Assembly (NCBI GenBank): GCA_030427245.1
Contig: JAUHXA010000047.1
Coordinates: 1-60,031 of the forward strand
Direction: 5' to 3'
Origin: Bacteroidia bacterium
GTDB lineage: Bacteria > Bacteroidota > Bacteroidia > Chitinophagales > UBA2359
Length of the DNA: 60,031 nucleotides
A program made the translations under genes and the position numbers. Below the pieces are notes generated by a model, which saw only the letters and a list, made by a program, of their open reading frames with translations, searched no databases and was not told the DNA's origin. This document shows, piece after piece, positions 34,404 through 43,682 of this stretch (its first letter is position 1; each line of letters opens with the position of its first letter).

Positions 34404-36377
34404 ATGAAACGTTTAGTTACTCCAATCATTCTTATTCTTCTATTGGTTTCCAACCTTCAACTTTTTGCACAACCTGTTCCAATGAAATTTGGAGATATAA
34501 AACTAAGTGACCTCAAAATGGAAACTTTTGAAGCCGATCCAGATGCTTCGGTAGTGATTTTAGGCGATTATGGAAGTGTAGATTTTAAATTAGCCCGAGG
34601 TTATACCGAATTTAAACGACATCGGCGCATCAAAATATTGAACAAAGCGGGATTTGATTGGGCAGACATCAATATCCAGTATTACAAAGACGGAGGTGGA
34701 GTTAGCAATATCAAAGCAGTAACTTATACATTGGAGAATGGAAAAATGGAGGAACACAAACTCAACAAAAAAGCCATTATTGATGAAAAGATAAATGAAA
34801 ACTATTCTCAAAAAAAGATTTCCATGCCCAACATTAAAGAAGGAGCGGTTATAGAGTATAGTTTTACGATAGTGTCTAAAAATTTTGGTATCCCTTCCTG
34901 GTATTTTCAAACCTCTGAACCCACACTTTACAGCGAATACAGGGTCAAAATTCCGAAATACTATGAATATGCCAATTACTACCAAGGTGCCAATCTTTTG
35001 ACGGTAAATACCGACGAAAACTATTCCAATACGGAGACCATAGATGGTAAACCTTTCAATTATTCGGGCAGATATTATCGAAGAGTAGCGGAGAATGTCC
35101 CCGCTCTTCGAGAAGAACCTTATATGACCACTCCCGACGACTATCGAGCCAAAGTAGGATATCAGCTTCAGGCGATAAATAACCCAGGAAGATTGGTGAA
35201 AAACATTATGGAGGATTGGAACAAGGTAGCCGAAAGATTGTGGGAAGATGAAGACTTCGGCTTGAGTTTGAGAGGATACAGTAACAGTTCTGTCAAAAAA
35301 GTTGTTCCAGATGTAATCGCAAAAGCAAGTACTCCAAAAGAAAAAATGGTGGCCATTTATGACTATGTTCGGCAAACCATGGAATGGAACGGTACGCATC
35401 GTTTTTGGACAAGTCAAAGCCTCAACAATACTTTTCAAGAAAAAAAAGGAAATAGTGGAGACATCAATCTCATGTTGACATTAATGCTTAGAGAGGCGGC
35501 ACTAGATGCTCTTCCTGCTATGATAAGTACCCGAAGTCACGGCAAAATGCAGCCTATCTATCCCTTCCTTGATCAGTTCAACCATACGATTGTGTATGTG
35601 AAAATTGGAGAACAGGAATATTGGTTGGATGCTACTCATAAGTATCGCCCCTACAACTTGCTAGACCACGACGACCTCAACCACAACGCCTTTGTAGTAG
35701 ATAAGAACAATCCCGAATGGAAACCCCTTAACTCCAAACAAAAATTCCAACACTTAGCCAACGCCACCTTCGTCCTAACTGAAGAAGGAAATTTGGAGGG
35801 GACTTTTGCTTGTTCGGACAAAGATTACAGCGCGTTTTATTATCGGAAATCACTGAAGGCTGATGGAGAAAAAACCTTTGCCGCAGAGATGTTCAAGGAT
35901 GATTTGACCGATATGGAAATGAAGTCCTATGAATTTGAAAACGTAAACGAAGTAGTAGAGCCTTTAAAATCCAATTATGAAATGACCATCAATTCTGTAG
36001 CTACTTTGGCTGACAAACGCATGTATCTCAATCCTATGCTCAGTGAAGCCATGACAGAAAACCCCTTCAAACTTGAAGTAAGAACTTTTCCGATAGATTA
36101 TGGATATGGCTATAGTTATACCTACATCTTCAACCTTGAATTACCAGAAGGTTACGAAATAGAAGAATTGCCCGAAGCAACTCGTGTTGCCCTCCCCAAC
36201 AAAGGCGGATCTTTTATGTACAATATCGCCGCAAAAGAGAATACATTGCAGCTTATGAGTAAGTTTTCTATCAAACAAACGCTTTTTCAACCAGAAGAAT
36301 ATCCTCTTATCAAGCAGTTTTACGATATGATAGTTGCCAAACATGCCGAACAAATCGTATTGAAGAAAGCAGAATAA
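34404..36377 (+). CDS. DUF3857/transglutaminase-like protein (I)
   Basis: 657 aa. Signal peptide (LLLVSNLQLFAQ). An N-terminal DUF3857 domain (about 50-230) includes RRIKILNKAGFDWADINIQY and IKEGAVIEYSFTI. A transglutaminase-like core (about 290-420) has FNHTIVYVKIG and YWLDATHKYRPYN. At the position of the usual catalytic Cys (GDCK-type) it reads GNSGDIN, so it is likely non-catalytic. A C-terminal DUF3858-like region follows. These envelope proteins are common in Bacteroidota, often in tandem, and poorly understood. It is 42 bp from its paralog; likely one operon. Confidence 0.83.
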   Translation: MKRLVTPIILILLLVSNLQLFAQPVPMKFGDIKLSDLKMETFEADPDASVVILGDYGSVDFKLARGYTEFKRHRRIKILNKAGFDWADINIQYYKDGGGVSNIKAVTYTLENGKMEEHKLNKKAIIDEKINENYSQKKISMPNIKEGAVIEYSFTIVSKNFGIPSWYFQTSEPTLYSEYRVKIPKYYEYANYYQGANLLTVNTDENYSNTETIDGKPFNYSGRYYRRVAENVPALREEPYMTTPDDYRAKVGYQLQAINNPGRLVKNIMEDWNKVAERLWEDEDFGLSLRGYSNSSVKKVVPDVIAKASTPKEKMVAIYDYVRQTMEWNGTHRFWTSQSLNNTFQEKKGNSGDINLMLTLMLREAALDALPAMISTRSHGKMQPIYPFLDQFNHTIVYVKIGEQEYWLDATHKYRPYNLLDHDDLNHNAFVVDKNNPEWKPLNSKQKFQHLANATFVLTEEGNLEGTFACSDKDYSAFYYRKSLKADGEKTFAAEMFKDDLTDMEMKSYEFENVNEVVEPLKSNYEMTINSVATLADKRMYLNPMLSEAMTENPFKLEVRTFPIDYGYGYSYTYIFNLELPEGYEIEELPEATRVALPNKGGSFMYNIAAKENTLQLMSKFSIKQTLFQPEEYPLIKQFYDMIVAKHAEQIVLKKAE

Positions 36378-36419
36378 ACGCTTCCATTTTTTTGTAAAAG
36401 CCCCAAAAAAAATCAACAG

Positions 36420-38369
36420 ATGAAAAAAAAGATCCTGCTTATAAATTTCTTTTTGTGTATTCTTTTTCTCCAAACTACTTATGCCTCCATTTCCTTCAAT
36501 GCAAACGATGCACCTCAATATTCCGTCAGCAATATTCCAATTGAATTGACCAAAGGAGCAGATGCAATTGTAAGAAGTGCAAGCGAAATATTCATTGTCA
36601 AATCGGAAGGTACAGCTACCTACAAAAACTACCGTGCCATCACGATCCTCAACGAAAACGGAAAAGGGTGGGGCTATATTCAAGAAAGTTATGACCAATT
36701 CAGCAACATGAGTAAAATCACCGCTACCCTCTACGATGCACAAGGGAAGGCGGTGCGAAAACTCAAAAAAGACGAAGTGAGCGATATGAGTGCCACCACC
36801 TTTTCGAGCGGCTATGGAGACAACCGCATCGTTTCGGCTAGGATGGTTTATGACAACTACCCCTACACCATAGAGTACGAATACAGCATCAACTACAAAG
36901 GCTTGCTTTTCTATCCCTCATGGTATCCCCAATATGGAGAAGGTTTAGCCGTCCAAAGTTCGAGCTTTGTGATAGAAATGCCTCATTCTCTACCGCTTCG
37001 TTATTATTCAGAAGATGAAACATTGAAGCCCAAAATCACCAAGGGCAACAGCAGTACCTACTACAATTGGGAGGTAAAGGATCTGAAAGCTATTGAAATA
37101 GAGCCTTATGGGCCGACTTCTTCCAGTCAGGTAATGAGTGTTTTAGTAGGGCCAACAGACTTCAAAATTGACGGTTATTCGGGGAATATGAACAGTTGGC
37201 AGAACTTTGGCGAATGGTATTTTTTGCTCAACAAAGGTAGAGACAAACTTTCATCCGAAACCACATTGAAGGTACGAGAACTCACCCAAGATGCTCAGAC
37301 AGACAGAGAAAAAGTCAAACTCGTCTATCAATATCTACAAGATCATACTCGCTATGTCAGCATACAGTTGGGCATTGGAGGTTGGCAAACCTTTGAAGCC
37401 AGTGATGTCGAAAAAAACAACTACGGCGACTGCAAAGCATTGACCAATTACATGCAAGCCATGCTTAAAACTATTGGTATTCAATCCAAACCTGTTTTGG
37501 TGAAAGCAGGGAAAAGAGCTTCAAAAGTATGTGCTGAATTTTGCAGCAATCAGTTCAACCATATTTTTCTGACCGTGCCTCTGGCAGACGAATCAGATAC
37601 CCTTTGGTTGGAATGTACGAGCCAACAATCTCCTCTCAACTATATGGGAAGTTTTACTGACGACCGAAATGTATTGTTGATTGATGAAAAAGGCAGTAAA
37701 ATCGTTCGCAGTCCAGCAAGCACAGCCGAAGACAATATCCGAAAGCGAGCTATTGAAGCAGAAATATTGGAAGATGGAGGTGTTGCCGCCAAAGTCGCTA
37801 TTCAATATCGAGGCTTGCAGCAAGATTATCCCCGATACATTGCCACCATGTCTTCACCGAGAGAACAAGAGAAATGGCTTCAAGAAGTCATCGAACTCAG
37901 TGGCGTGACCATCAATGAATATGAGTTTACCAACATTAGCAAGGATGAGCCTGTTGTTACTCTGCAATTGAACATCAACGCTCGTCAATATGCTTCAAAA
38001 GCAGGCAAACGATTGTTAATCAATCCCAATTTGCTCAGTCGTTGGTCAGATGTACCCCAAAAAATGGAAAAACGCACGCAACCTGTGGTCATCAAACGCC
38101 CATATTCATTCAAAGATGAGGTCTATTACACCATCCCTGAAGGATATGCTATCGAAAGCATGCCTTCTGAACCTGTTGAGATTCAATCGGAATTTGGTGC
38201 TTACAAAACCCAGTACTTTATGAGCGAAGATGGTAAACTGCAATACAGCCGCTTTTTTCAACAAAATAAGGTGAATCTACCTGCCGAAAAATACGAGGAT
38301 TTTCGACAGTTTATGATGGAGGTAAGCAAGGCGGATAAAACGAAGGTGGTACTGGTGAAAGAGGAGTAG
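36420..38369 (+). CDS. DUF3857/transglutaminase-like protein (II)
   Basis: 649 aa. Signal peptide (INFFLCILFLQTTYAS). DUF3857 domain (about 50-235) with YRAITILNENGKGWGYIQE and YTIEYEYSINYKGLLFYPSW. The transglutaminase core retains catalytic-type residues: YGDCKALTNYMQAML (Cys near 340), FNHIFLTVP (His near 381) and LWLECTSQQSP. A C-terminal domain follows (YTIPEGYAIESMPSEP). Compared with the upstream paralog this copy keeps the Cys, so the two may have separate roles (inference). Confidence 0.85.
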   Translation: MKKKILLINFFLCILFLQTTYASISFNANDAPQYSVSNIPIELTKGADAIVRSASEIFIVKSEGTATYKNYRAITILNENGKGWGYIQESYDQFSNMSKITATLYDAQGKAVRKLKKDEVSDMSATTFSSGYGDNRIVSARMVYDNYPYTIEYEYSINYKGLLFYPSWYPQYGEGLAVQSSSFVIEMPHSLPLRYYSEDETLKPKITKGNSSTYYNWEVKDLKAIEIEPYGPTSSSQVMSVLVGPTDFKIDGYSGNMNSWQNFGEWYFLLNKGRDKLSSETTLKVRELTQDAQTDREKVKLVYQYLQDHTRYVSIQLGIGGWQTFEASDVEKNNYGDCKALTNYMQAMLKTIGIQSKPVLVKAGKRASKVCAEFCSNQFNHIFLTVPLADESDTLWLECTSQQSPLNYMGSFTDDRNVLLIDEKGSKIVRSPASTAEDNIRKRAIEAEILEDGGVAAKVAIQYRGLQQDYPRYIATMSSPREQEKWLQEVIELSGVTINEYEFTNISKDEPVVTLQLNINARQYASKAGKRLLINPNLLSRWSDVPQKMEKRTQPVVIKRPYSFKDEVYYTIPEGYAIESMPSEPVEIQSEFGAYKTQYFMSEDGKLQYSRFFQQNKVNLPAEKYEDFRQFMMEVSKADKTKVVLVKEE

Positions 38370-38444
38370 GGCAAATTCAAACAATACTTTATAAGCGAAT
38401 GTATTACATTTCACAAATGACTAAATGAATGTTTTAGTTTGCCT
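38369..38444. repeat. Intergenic repeat, family B copy 1
   Basis: The ends GGCAAATTCAAA and TTTAGTTTGCC are near inverted repeats. The segment TTCAAACAATACTTTATAAG recurs at 52,260 with one base changed. Confidence 0.6.
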
Positions 38445-38457
38445 AGAGAAGCGAAAA

Positions 38458-38802
38458 TTACTGAGAAACTTCTTCAAAACTTGGCTCCCACTGAACCGCC
38501 ACCATTTCTGAATCTTCGTATTGAATTCTCGCAGTGAAATTCACTTCTCTGCCGCCTTCTTTTGAAGTAGCCTTAACGTTGTATTGAGCGGTATTTTCTT
38601 CCACTACATTTTGCCTTTCTGCTTCAATGTATTGAAAACCATAGTGTTTGAGTTGAGCTTCCAATTGAGCCTGCTCTGCATCGTAGCCCATGTCTCCCAC
38701 CACAAAGTATCGGTAAATGACATATCCTATTGAACAGAAAATGCCTGTGATTACCCAGAAAAAAGGGTCGGATAATATCTTGAAAAACTGTTGGAATATC
38801 AT
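38458..38802 (-). CDS. Single-pass membrane protein, hypothetical
   Basis: 114 aa with one TM helix near the N-terminus (FFWVITGIFCSIGYVIYRYF, about 14-33). The soluble part (about 40-114) contains an acidic C-terminal tail (QYEDSEMVAVQWEP). Not recognised. The soluble part is probably outside the cytoplasm if the N-terminus is in. Confidence 0.5.
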   Translation of the reverse strand: MIFQQFFKILSDPFFWVITGIFCSIGYVIYRYFVVGDMGYDAEQAQLEAQLKHYGFQYIEAERQNVVEENTAQYNVKATSKEGGREVNFTARIQYEDSEMVAVQWEPSFEEVSQ

Positions 38803-38864
38803 AAGGCAAAAAATAAATGATTATTGGGCTGCAAAATTACTCAAATACCAACACTTAACCACGT

Positions 38865-40541
38865 TCAGTAGCAAGATATATAAAAAACGAAGGGTTGGAG
38901 GAGTTTGATTTGTTCAGTAAAAGGTTGCCCCTTTAGAGTATTGGAGGAGGTCAGCAGTTCGTTGATATCAAACAAACCCGTTTGTTCTAAAAATTGAATT
39001 ATAGCGCTCGATTTGAGGGCATAAGAGACTTTGCTAGCATCTACATGTTTGCTTTTTAGAATTCCCAAAAGGTTTCCTTGATAGTCAAACAAGGGGCTTC
39101 CGCTGTTTCCAGCATAGACCTGCACACTTGTTTGGTAATAAGATTCGGCATTTTTGTATCCTCTGACCGAACTGATAGCTCCAACTGCTAATTTTGGGTG
39201 CATGCCCATAGAAGACACCAAAGGATAGCCTAATGTAAATACTTTCTCGCCTATGTCGGCTTCTTTGCTTTCAAATTGATAGGGGATTCCATCACATATA
39301 TTGAATAGAGGGGTGTCTATTTGCAGCAAAGCCAGGTTAAGTTTGGAGTCGGCTTTTACGATCTTTGCAGACCACTTTGCCTGTAAATTTACGTCTGTTT
39401 CATTGTTTAGTTTGGGGAGCATAACAGTTATTTGTTTGCTATTTCCGTTAGCACCCTCTATCACATTGTAACTTGTGATGATATAGCCTCTTTTATCTAC
39501 CAAAATACCGCTGCCAGATATTCCTTTTCCATCTATAGTTAGCTTATTGGTAAGCGCTTCTGTATTGTCTAACTTTTTGTAAATATATGCGTTGTAGTGA
39601 TTTTTAAACTGCAATATGATGTTGTTCTCTCTGAACTTAATCGTTCCTTCTTTTTGAAGTGTCTTATTAGGAACTATCCATTTCACCTTTTCAAAAGTAT
39701 TTTTGTGAAAAGGAGATTGGATTTCGCCCATCCATTCTCCTTCCTTCCAGTCCAAGTAATTACTTGCCCCGTCTATATAAATCACATTATAACCACCTGT
39801 TGTATTTTTAACAATGGCTACGGTGTGCTTTTTTTCGTTGTAATCATAAAACGGAACTTTTTCAAATATTCCCTCAATAGTGGCCAATGAGGAAGTATTT
39901 TCTTTTAAATATGCTAATATGTCCTTTTTTGTGGCAATAATGCGGTTAACAGGAAGCTGTAATCGGTTTTGAATATCATAAGAGAAGGATGTGTTATAAA
40001 TTAAACTCCAAAGATTTTCGAGGTTCTGCAATAGCTGTTCGTTGTTGTCAAGTCTATCTTTGTAAGTAAATTCGATGAAATTGTCATTGCAAGTCCGTAA
40101 ACTCAATTGAAAATTTTCAAAATATAGCAGCTTAGGTGCCATTTTGAAGCGCACACGAATGAAATCGCAATAAGTAGGTGCGCTGAGTATTAATCTGTTT
40201 TTATCGGCTGTCTGATAGACAACTTGTTTGAATCCCAGTTTTTGCAGATAATCAGCAAAATGTTCGATAATTGGGTATTGTCCAGCATCTGCTCTCTTTT
40301 GTTCAACGGCAGAGAGTTCTATTATTGCATATTTGACCCCAGATAAAATTAGTCTTAGGGAATCTTTTTCTGCATCAGTGATCAAATGAGGAGAAGATAG
40401 TTTGCCATAAGAAACATAGACATCACCACTTAATGCCTTAGAACTAGGTAATTGAACTGTTTGATTCTCTTGTGCCGTTAGTAGTGTATTGTTAAGTATT
40501 ATGACACACAAACAATAACACATTAGATTGAAAAAATTCAT
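38865..40541 (-). CDS. Trypsin-fold protease homolog with lost catalytic His/Asp
   Basis: 558 aa with a signal peptide (NLMCYCLCVIILNNTLLTAQ). The N-terminal half (about 40-320) is unrecognised. The C-terminal part (about 330-530) is a trypsin-like (HtrA/Do-type) fold: GSGILVDKRGYIITSYNVIEGA, where the catalytic His is Asn (near residue 356), and SKLNLALLQI, where the usual Asp is Asn (near 402). The nucleophile motif YAGNSGSPLFDY (near 480) is intact. Both changes are encoded by unambiguous AAT/AAC codons. It is probably a pseudoprotease that binds rather than cleaves. Confidence 0.8.
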   Translation of the reverse strand: MNFFNLMCYCLCVIILNNTLLTAQENQTVQLPSSKALSGDVYVSYGKLSSPHLITDAEKDSLRLILSGVKYAIIELSAVEQKRADAGQYPIIEHFADYLQKLGFKQVVYQTADKNRLILSAPTYCDFIRVRFKMAPKLLYFENFQLSLRTCNDNFIEFTYKDRLDNNEQLLQNLENLWSLIYNTSFSYDIQNRLQLPVNRIIATKKDILAYLKENTSSLATIEGIFEKVPFYDYNEKKHTVAIVKNTTGGYNVIYIDGASNYLDWKEGEWMGEIQSPFHKNTFEKVKWIVPNKTLQKEGTIKFRENNIILQFKNHYNAYIYKKLDNTEALTNKLTIDGKGISGSGILVDKRGYIITSYNVIEGANGNSKQITVMLPKLNNETDVNLQAKWSAKIVKADSKLNLALLQIDTPLFNICDGIPYQFESKEADIGEKVFTLGYPLVSSMGMHPKLAVGAISSVRGYKNAESYYQTSVQVYAGNSGSPLFDYQGNLLGILKSKHVDASKVSYALKSSAIIQFLEQTGLFDINELLTSSNTLKGQPFTEQIKLLQPFVFYISCY

Positions 40542-40669
40542 AGAGCTATATTATTCGGTGTTTGTAAAACCCGGTGTATTTGCCCTCTTTAAGTAAGTAC
40601 AAACTTATCTTTACTTATCCTTTTAGTTGGTAGGTGGTTTATTATTCTTTCTTCGTATAGGGGATTTGA

Positions 40670-41446
40670 TTATTCTTTTACTTTTTTCTTTTCAATATTG
40701 GTTTTGAGAGAAACTGTATCTATCACTCCATCAATAACCATGCTGTTTTCAATAATTTTCTTAGAATCAGAATTTTCTATTTTATCTTTCATATCCTTTT
40801 CTTGTGATTCAGAATTTTCTTTTTTTCCAGCATCCTTCTCCAAACCTTTTTCTGTCTCACTGTCCTTCAATTCTATAATCTTAACCTTCTCTACATCCAT
40901 CGAATCATTTTCTATTTCCTCTATTTCCATTTTAACAGCTCGCTCACAAGGGGGACATTTGGTATAAATAGCCTCTTCTTGCTCAAAATCATGTATGCTT
41001 ATAGCAGCAGTACAGTTGTTCATCGGAAAAACAACAACCTCCTTGGATTGGTGAAAACGAATGATAAAATATCCCATTTCCTCCAATTCTTGCACATATT
41101 CTTTGAAATAAGAAGGCTCTATACTTATATCTTCGGCTCTTTCTGCAAAAATCTTTACAGTTTTGTCAATAGGCTGAGATTGACAAGCAATAACATCGCT
41201 TTTCTTCAAAAAATAATCTACAATTCGTTCAGCATCTTTCTCTGTAAATGCCATGATACGCCACTTTTCCATTTTCCGAAACATGAATTCACCCTTGACT
41301 ACATGTTTTACAACCCCTAATTCACTATTGTCAACTGCCTCATTCTTAATATTTAAGCCGCAAAAAACCTTATTTTGGGCATGACAAGTAACACTTAATA
41401 CCAAGCACAATAATGCCAGTAACGGGCTTGAAATACGATGGAACAT
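40670..41446 (-). CDS. Secreted protein with charged tail, hypothetical
   Basis: 258 aa. A signal peptide (LLALLCLVLSVTCHAQ) precedes an alpha/beta-looking domain (about 20-165) with FRKMEKWRIMAFTEKDAERI and VFPMNNCTAAISIHD. The C-terminal 90 residues are rich in Glu, Lys, Asp and Ser (KDSETEKGLEKDAGKKEN). Not recognised. A CPPC motif (near 168) could be redox active or bind metal, but no thioredoxin fold is apparent. The upstream pseudoprotease gene is co-oriented, about 130 bp downstream. Confidence 0.55.
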   Translation of the reverse strand: MFHRISSPLLALLCLVLSVTCHAQNKVFCGLNIKNEAVDNSELGVVKHVVKGEFMFRKMEKWRIMAFTEKDAERIVDYFLKKSDVIACQSQPIDKTVKIFAERAEDISIEPSYFKEYVQELEEMGYFIIRFHQSKEVVVFPMNNCTAAISIHDFEQEEAIYTKCPPCERAVKMEIEEIENDSMDVEKVKIIELKDSETEKGLEKDAGKKENSESQEKDMKDKIENSDSKKIIENSMVIDGVIDTVSLKTNIEKKKVKE

Positions 41447-41608
41447 ACGAAATTGTGTTTTGTAAAATAGTAAAGATAGTGGAGTTAAAGCATAAAATTA
41501 CGTCATTTGATTCAAAAAAAGGAATATCTTGATATGTTTCGTAAGCAATAAATCCATTTTGCCTATTTTTGTGTTTAGTTATAGAATCAACCTTTACAAA
41601 CATAGTAT

Positions 41609-42790
41609 ATGAAAGAAGTTTTTATTGTATCAATGGCGAGAACACCCATTGGTAGTTTTGGCGGTGCGTTGAGTTCTTTATCTGTGGTCGAAATAGGAGC
41701 ACATGTTATCAAATCAGCTATTGAACGTGCTGGAATTGAAGCCAGTGCAGTGGGCGAAGTTTACATGGGGAATGTATTGCAGGCGAATGTAGGACAAGCT
41801 CCTGCTCGTCAAGCTGCTTTGAAGGCAGGTTTACCTCATTCTGTTCCTTGCACGACCGTTAATAAAGTCTGTGCTTCGGGTATGAAAGCCGTTATGTTTG
41901 GTGTGCAAGCCATTCGATTGGGTGACCAAGACATCGTAGTAGCAGGTGGTATGGAAAGTATGTCCAATACTCCTTATTATACTACCAATGGAAGATGGGG
42001 GTCTAAATATGGCAACCAAACCCTCGTAGATGGTATCGTAAGAGACGGGCTCCAAGATCCTTATGATGGTTCGATGATGGGAGTTTGTGGAGAGGTTTGT
42101 GCAGAAGGATACAACTTCTCTCGTGAAGACCAAGACAATTATGCCATTTCGTCCTACAAACGAGCAGCCGAAGCAACCGAAAAGGGCTATTTTTCAGATG
42201 AAATCGCTCCTGTTCAAATTCCACAACGAAGAGGCGAACCTATTACGGTATCAGAAGATGAGGATTTCAGAAAAGTGAAATTCGAAAAAATTCCCAGCCT
42301 TCGCCCTGCCTTCAAAAAAGAGGGTACTGTAACGGCTGCAAATGCTTCCAATATCAATGACGGAGCGGCAGCTTTGGTTTTGATGAGTGGCGAGAAAATG
42401 AAAGAATTGGGTTTGAAGCCTTTGGCAAAAGTATTGAGCTATGCCGATGCTGCTCAAGAACCTGTTTGGTTTACCACAACTCCTTCAAAAGCACTTCCCA
42501 AAGCCATCCAAAAGGCAAAGCTGGAGTTATCGGATGTCGACTACTTCGAAATCAATGAAGCTTTTGCAGTTGTTGCACTTGCCAATATGAAAGAAATGAA
42601 TTTGTCGCACGACCGAGTAAATATTTTTGGTGGGGGCGTTTCGATTGGTCATCCTATTGGCTGTTCGGGAGCAAGAATTTTGTGTACTTTGCTCTCTGTC
42701 TTGAAGCACAAAGAAGGAAAAATTGGCGCAGCAGGTATCTGCAATGGCGGCGGTGGTGCTTCGGCCATGGTAATTGAGTTGATGGCTTAG
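41609..42790 (+). CDS. Acetyl-CoA C-acetyltransferase (thiolase)
   Basis: 393 aa, the usual length. Catalytic Cys88 lies in TTVNKVCASGMKAV, the general-base region in GGGVSIGHPIGCSGARI (near 343-359) and the second Cys in ICNGGGGASAM (near 380). It condenses or cleaves acetoacetyl-CoA; directions in beta-oxidation or in ketone and isoprenoid routes are possible. fadH and a TesB-type thioesterase elsewhere in the window hint at fatty-acid turnover. A possible -7 box TATTTTTG is at 41,564-41,571. Confidence 0.93.
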   Translation: MKEVFIVSMARTPIGSFGGALSSLSVVEIGAHVIKSAIERAGIEASAVGEVYMGNVLQANVGQAPARQAALKAGLPHSVPCTTVNKVCASGMKAVMFGVQAIRLGDQDIVVAGGMESMSNTPYYTTNGRWGSKYGNQTLVDGIVRDGLQDPYDGSMMGVCGEVCAEGYNFSREDQDNYAISSYKRAAEATEKGYFSDEIAPVQIPQRRGEPITVSEDEDFRKVKFEKIPSLRPAFKKEGTVTAANASNINDGAAALVLMSGEKMKELGLKPLAKVLSYADAAQEPVWFTTTPSKALPKAIQKAKLELSDVDYFEINEAFAVVALANMKEMNLSHDRVNIFGGGVSIGHPIGCSGARILCTLLSVLKHKEGKIGAAGICNGGGGASAMVIELMA

Positions 42791-42848
42791 GTAGTTTCAA
42801 ATTCAAATAAAAACGCTATAACCATAATCGGTTGGTTAATAAATGCTG

Positions 42849-42885
42849 GCGATGTTGCTTTCGAGCGACATCGCTTTTTCTTTTT
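42849..42885 (+). terminator. Terminator of thiolase gene
   Basis: GCGATGT and ACATCGC pair around a GCTTTCGAG-type loop and are followed by TTTTTCTTTTTTT. Confidence 0.7.
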
Positions 42886-42904
42886 TTGAAAATGTTGAAG
42901 AAAA

Positions 42905-42946
42905 AAAAGCATCTATTCGACTATCGTGAGCTGAATAGATGCTTTT
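42905..42946. terminator. Terminator of the beta-barrel gene
   Basis: AAAAGCATCTATTC and GAATAGATGCTTTT form a 14-bp stem. On the minus strand it lies 28 bp after the stop at 42,975 and is followed by a long T run. Confidence 0.8.
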
Positions 42947-42974
42947 AAAAGTAGTATAAAAAAGTTAATTATTG

Positions 42975-43445
42975 TTAGTTCAGATTAAACAATATCCCAG
43001 CAGCCAAGAGTAGTTGGGATGCATCCCCTATCGAAAACTTCAATTCGCCAATACCTGAAATATTATCAGAAATACCTATTTTACCTCCTGCTCCAAGGTT
43101 TAAGCCTGTTTCAGTATTGGACACCGTTTCTCCCAAAAAGGAAACAGACGCTCCAAAAAGATTGATTCCTGCAAGGGCATACAAGGTCGCTTGATCAGTA
43201 CTTGTGAGCATGTAATGTGCATTGGCATTAAATTCCCAGATAGATACATCTTCTACTCCTTCTAAGTAATAAATGAAATCTGCTCCGCCTCCCCAAGTAT
43301 CATTGAATTGGTGAACTCCTCTTAGTTGAATACCCAATTCTGACACATCAAAACCATAAGCAATACCTCCACCTAAACCAGTTTGAGCATTAAGGGAAAA
43401 AAAGCTAGCAAAAACTAAAACAAAGGATAAGAATAATTTTTTCAT
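42975..43445 (-). CDS. Small outer membrane beta-barrel protein
   Basis: 156 aa with a signal peptide (LSFVLVFASFFSLNAQ). Alternating hydrophobic strands with Gly-rich turns (GLGGGIAYGFDVSELGIQL, LNLGAGGKIGISDNISG) and a C-terminal aromatic/Asn end (AAGILFNLN) fit an 8-stranded OMP barrel of the outer-membrane beta-barrel superfamily. Monocistronic. Exact role unknown. Confidence 0.75.
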   Translation of the reverse strand: MKKLFLSFVLVFASFFSLNAQTGLGGGIAYGFDVSELGIQLRGVHQFNDTWGGGADFIYYLEGVEDVSIWEFNANAHYMLTSTDQATLYALAGINLFGASVSFLGETVSNTETGLNLGAGGKIGISDNISGIGELKFSIGDASQLLLAAGILFNLN

Positions 43446-43682
43446 AAGATACTAATTTGAAATTAAGGTTAAAAATACATTTTTTAATAAATAATACACA
43501 ATGTTACCTTTTCACTAAGTAACGTCTTTATAACGACATTTACAAACTAATAGTTCCATGTAAAACGATTATTTGCTCTAAAAAAAAACTCGTTTTTGGG
43601 ATTGAAAAATTATCCATTGTTAAGTGATTTTTATTTTGTATATTGCTATCATTTAAAATATACAAACCTTTAAAAAAAGCCT

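Noticed and set aside
34590-35438. A 282-aa antisense frame within the first DUF3857 gene
   Set aside because: Low-quality composition and full overlap with a recognised gene.
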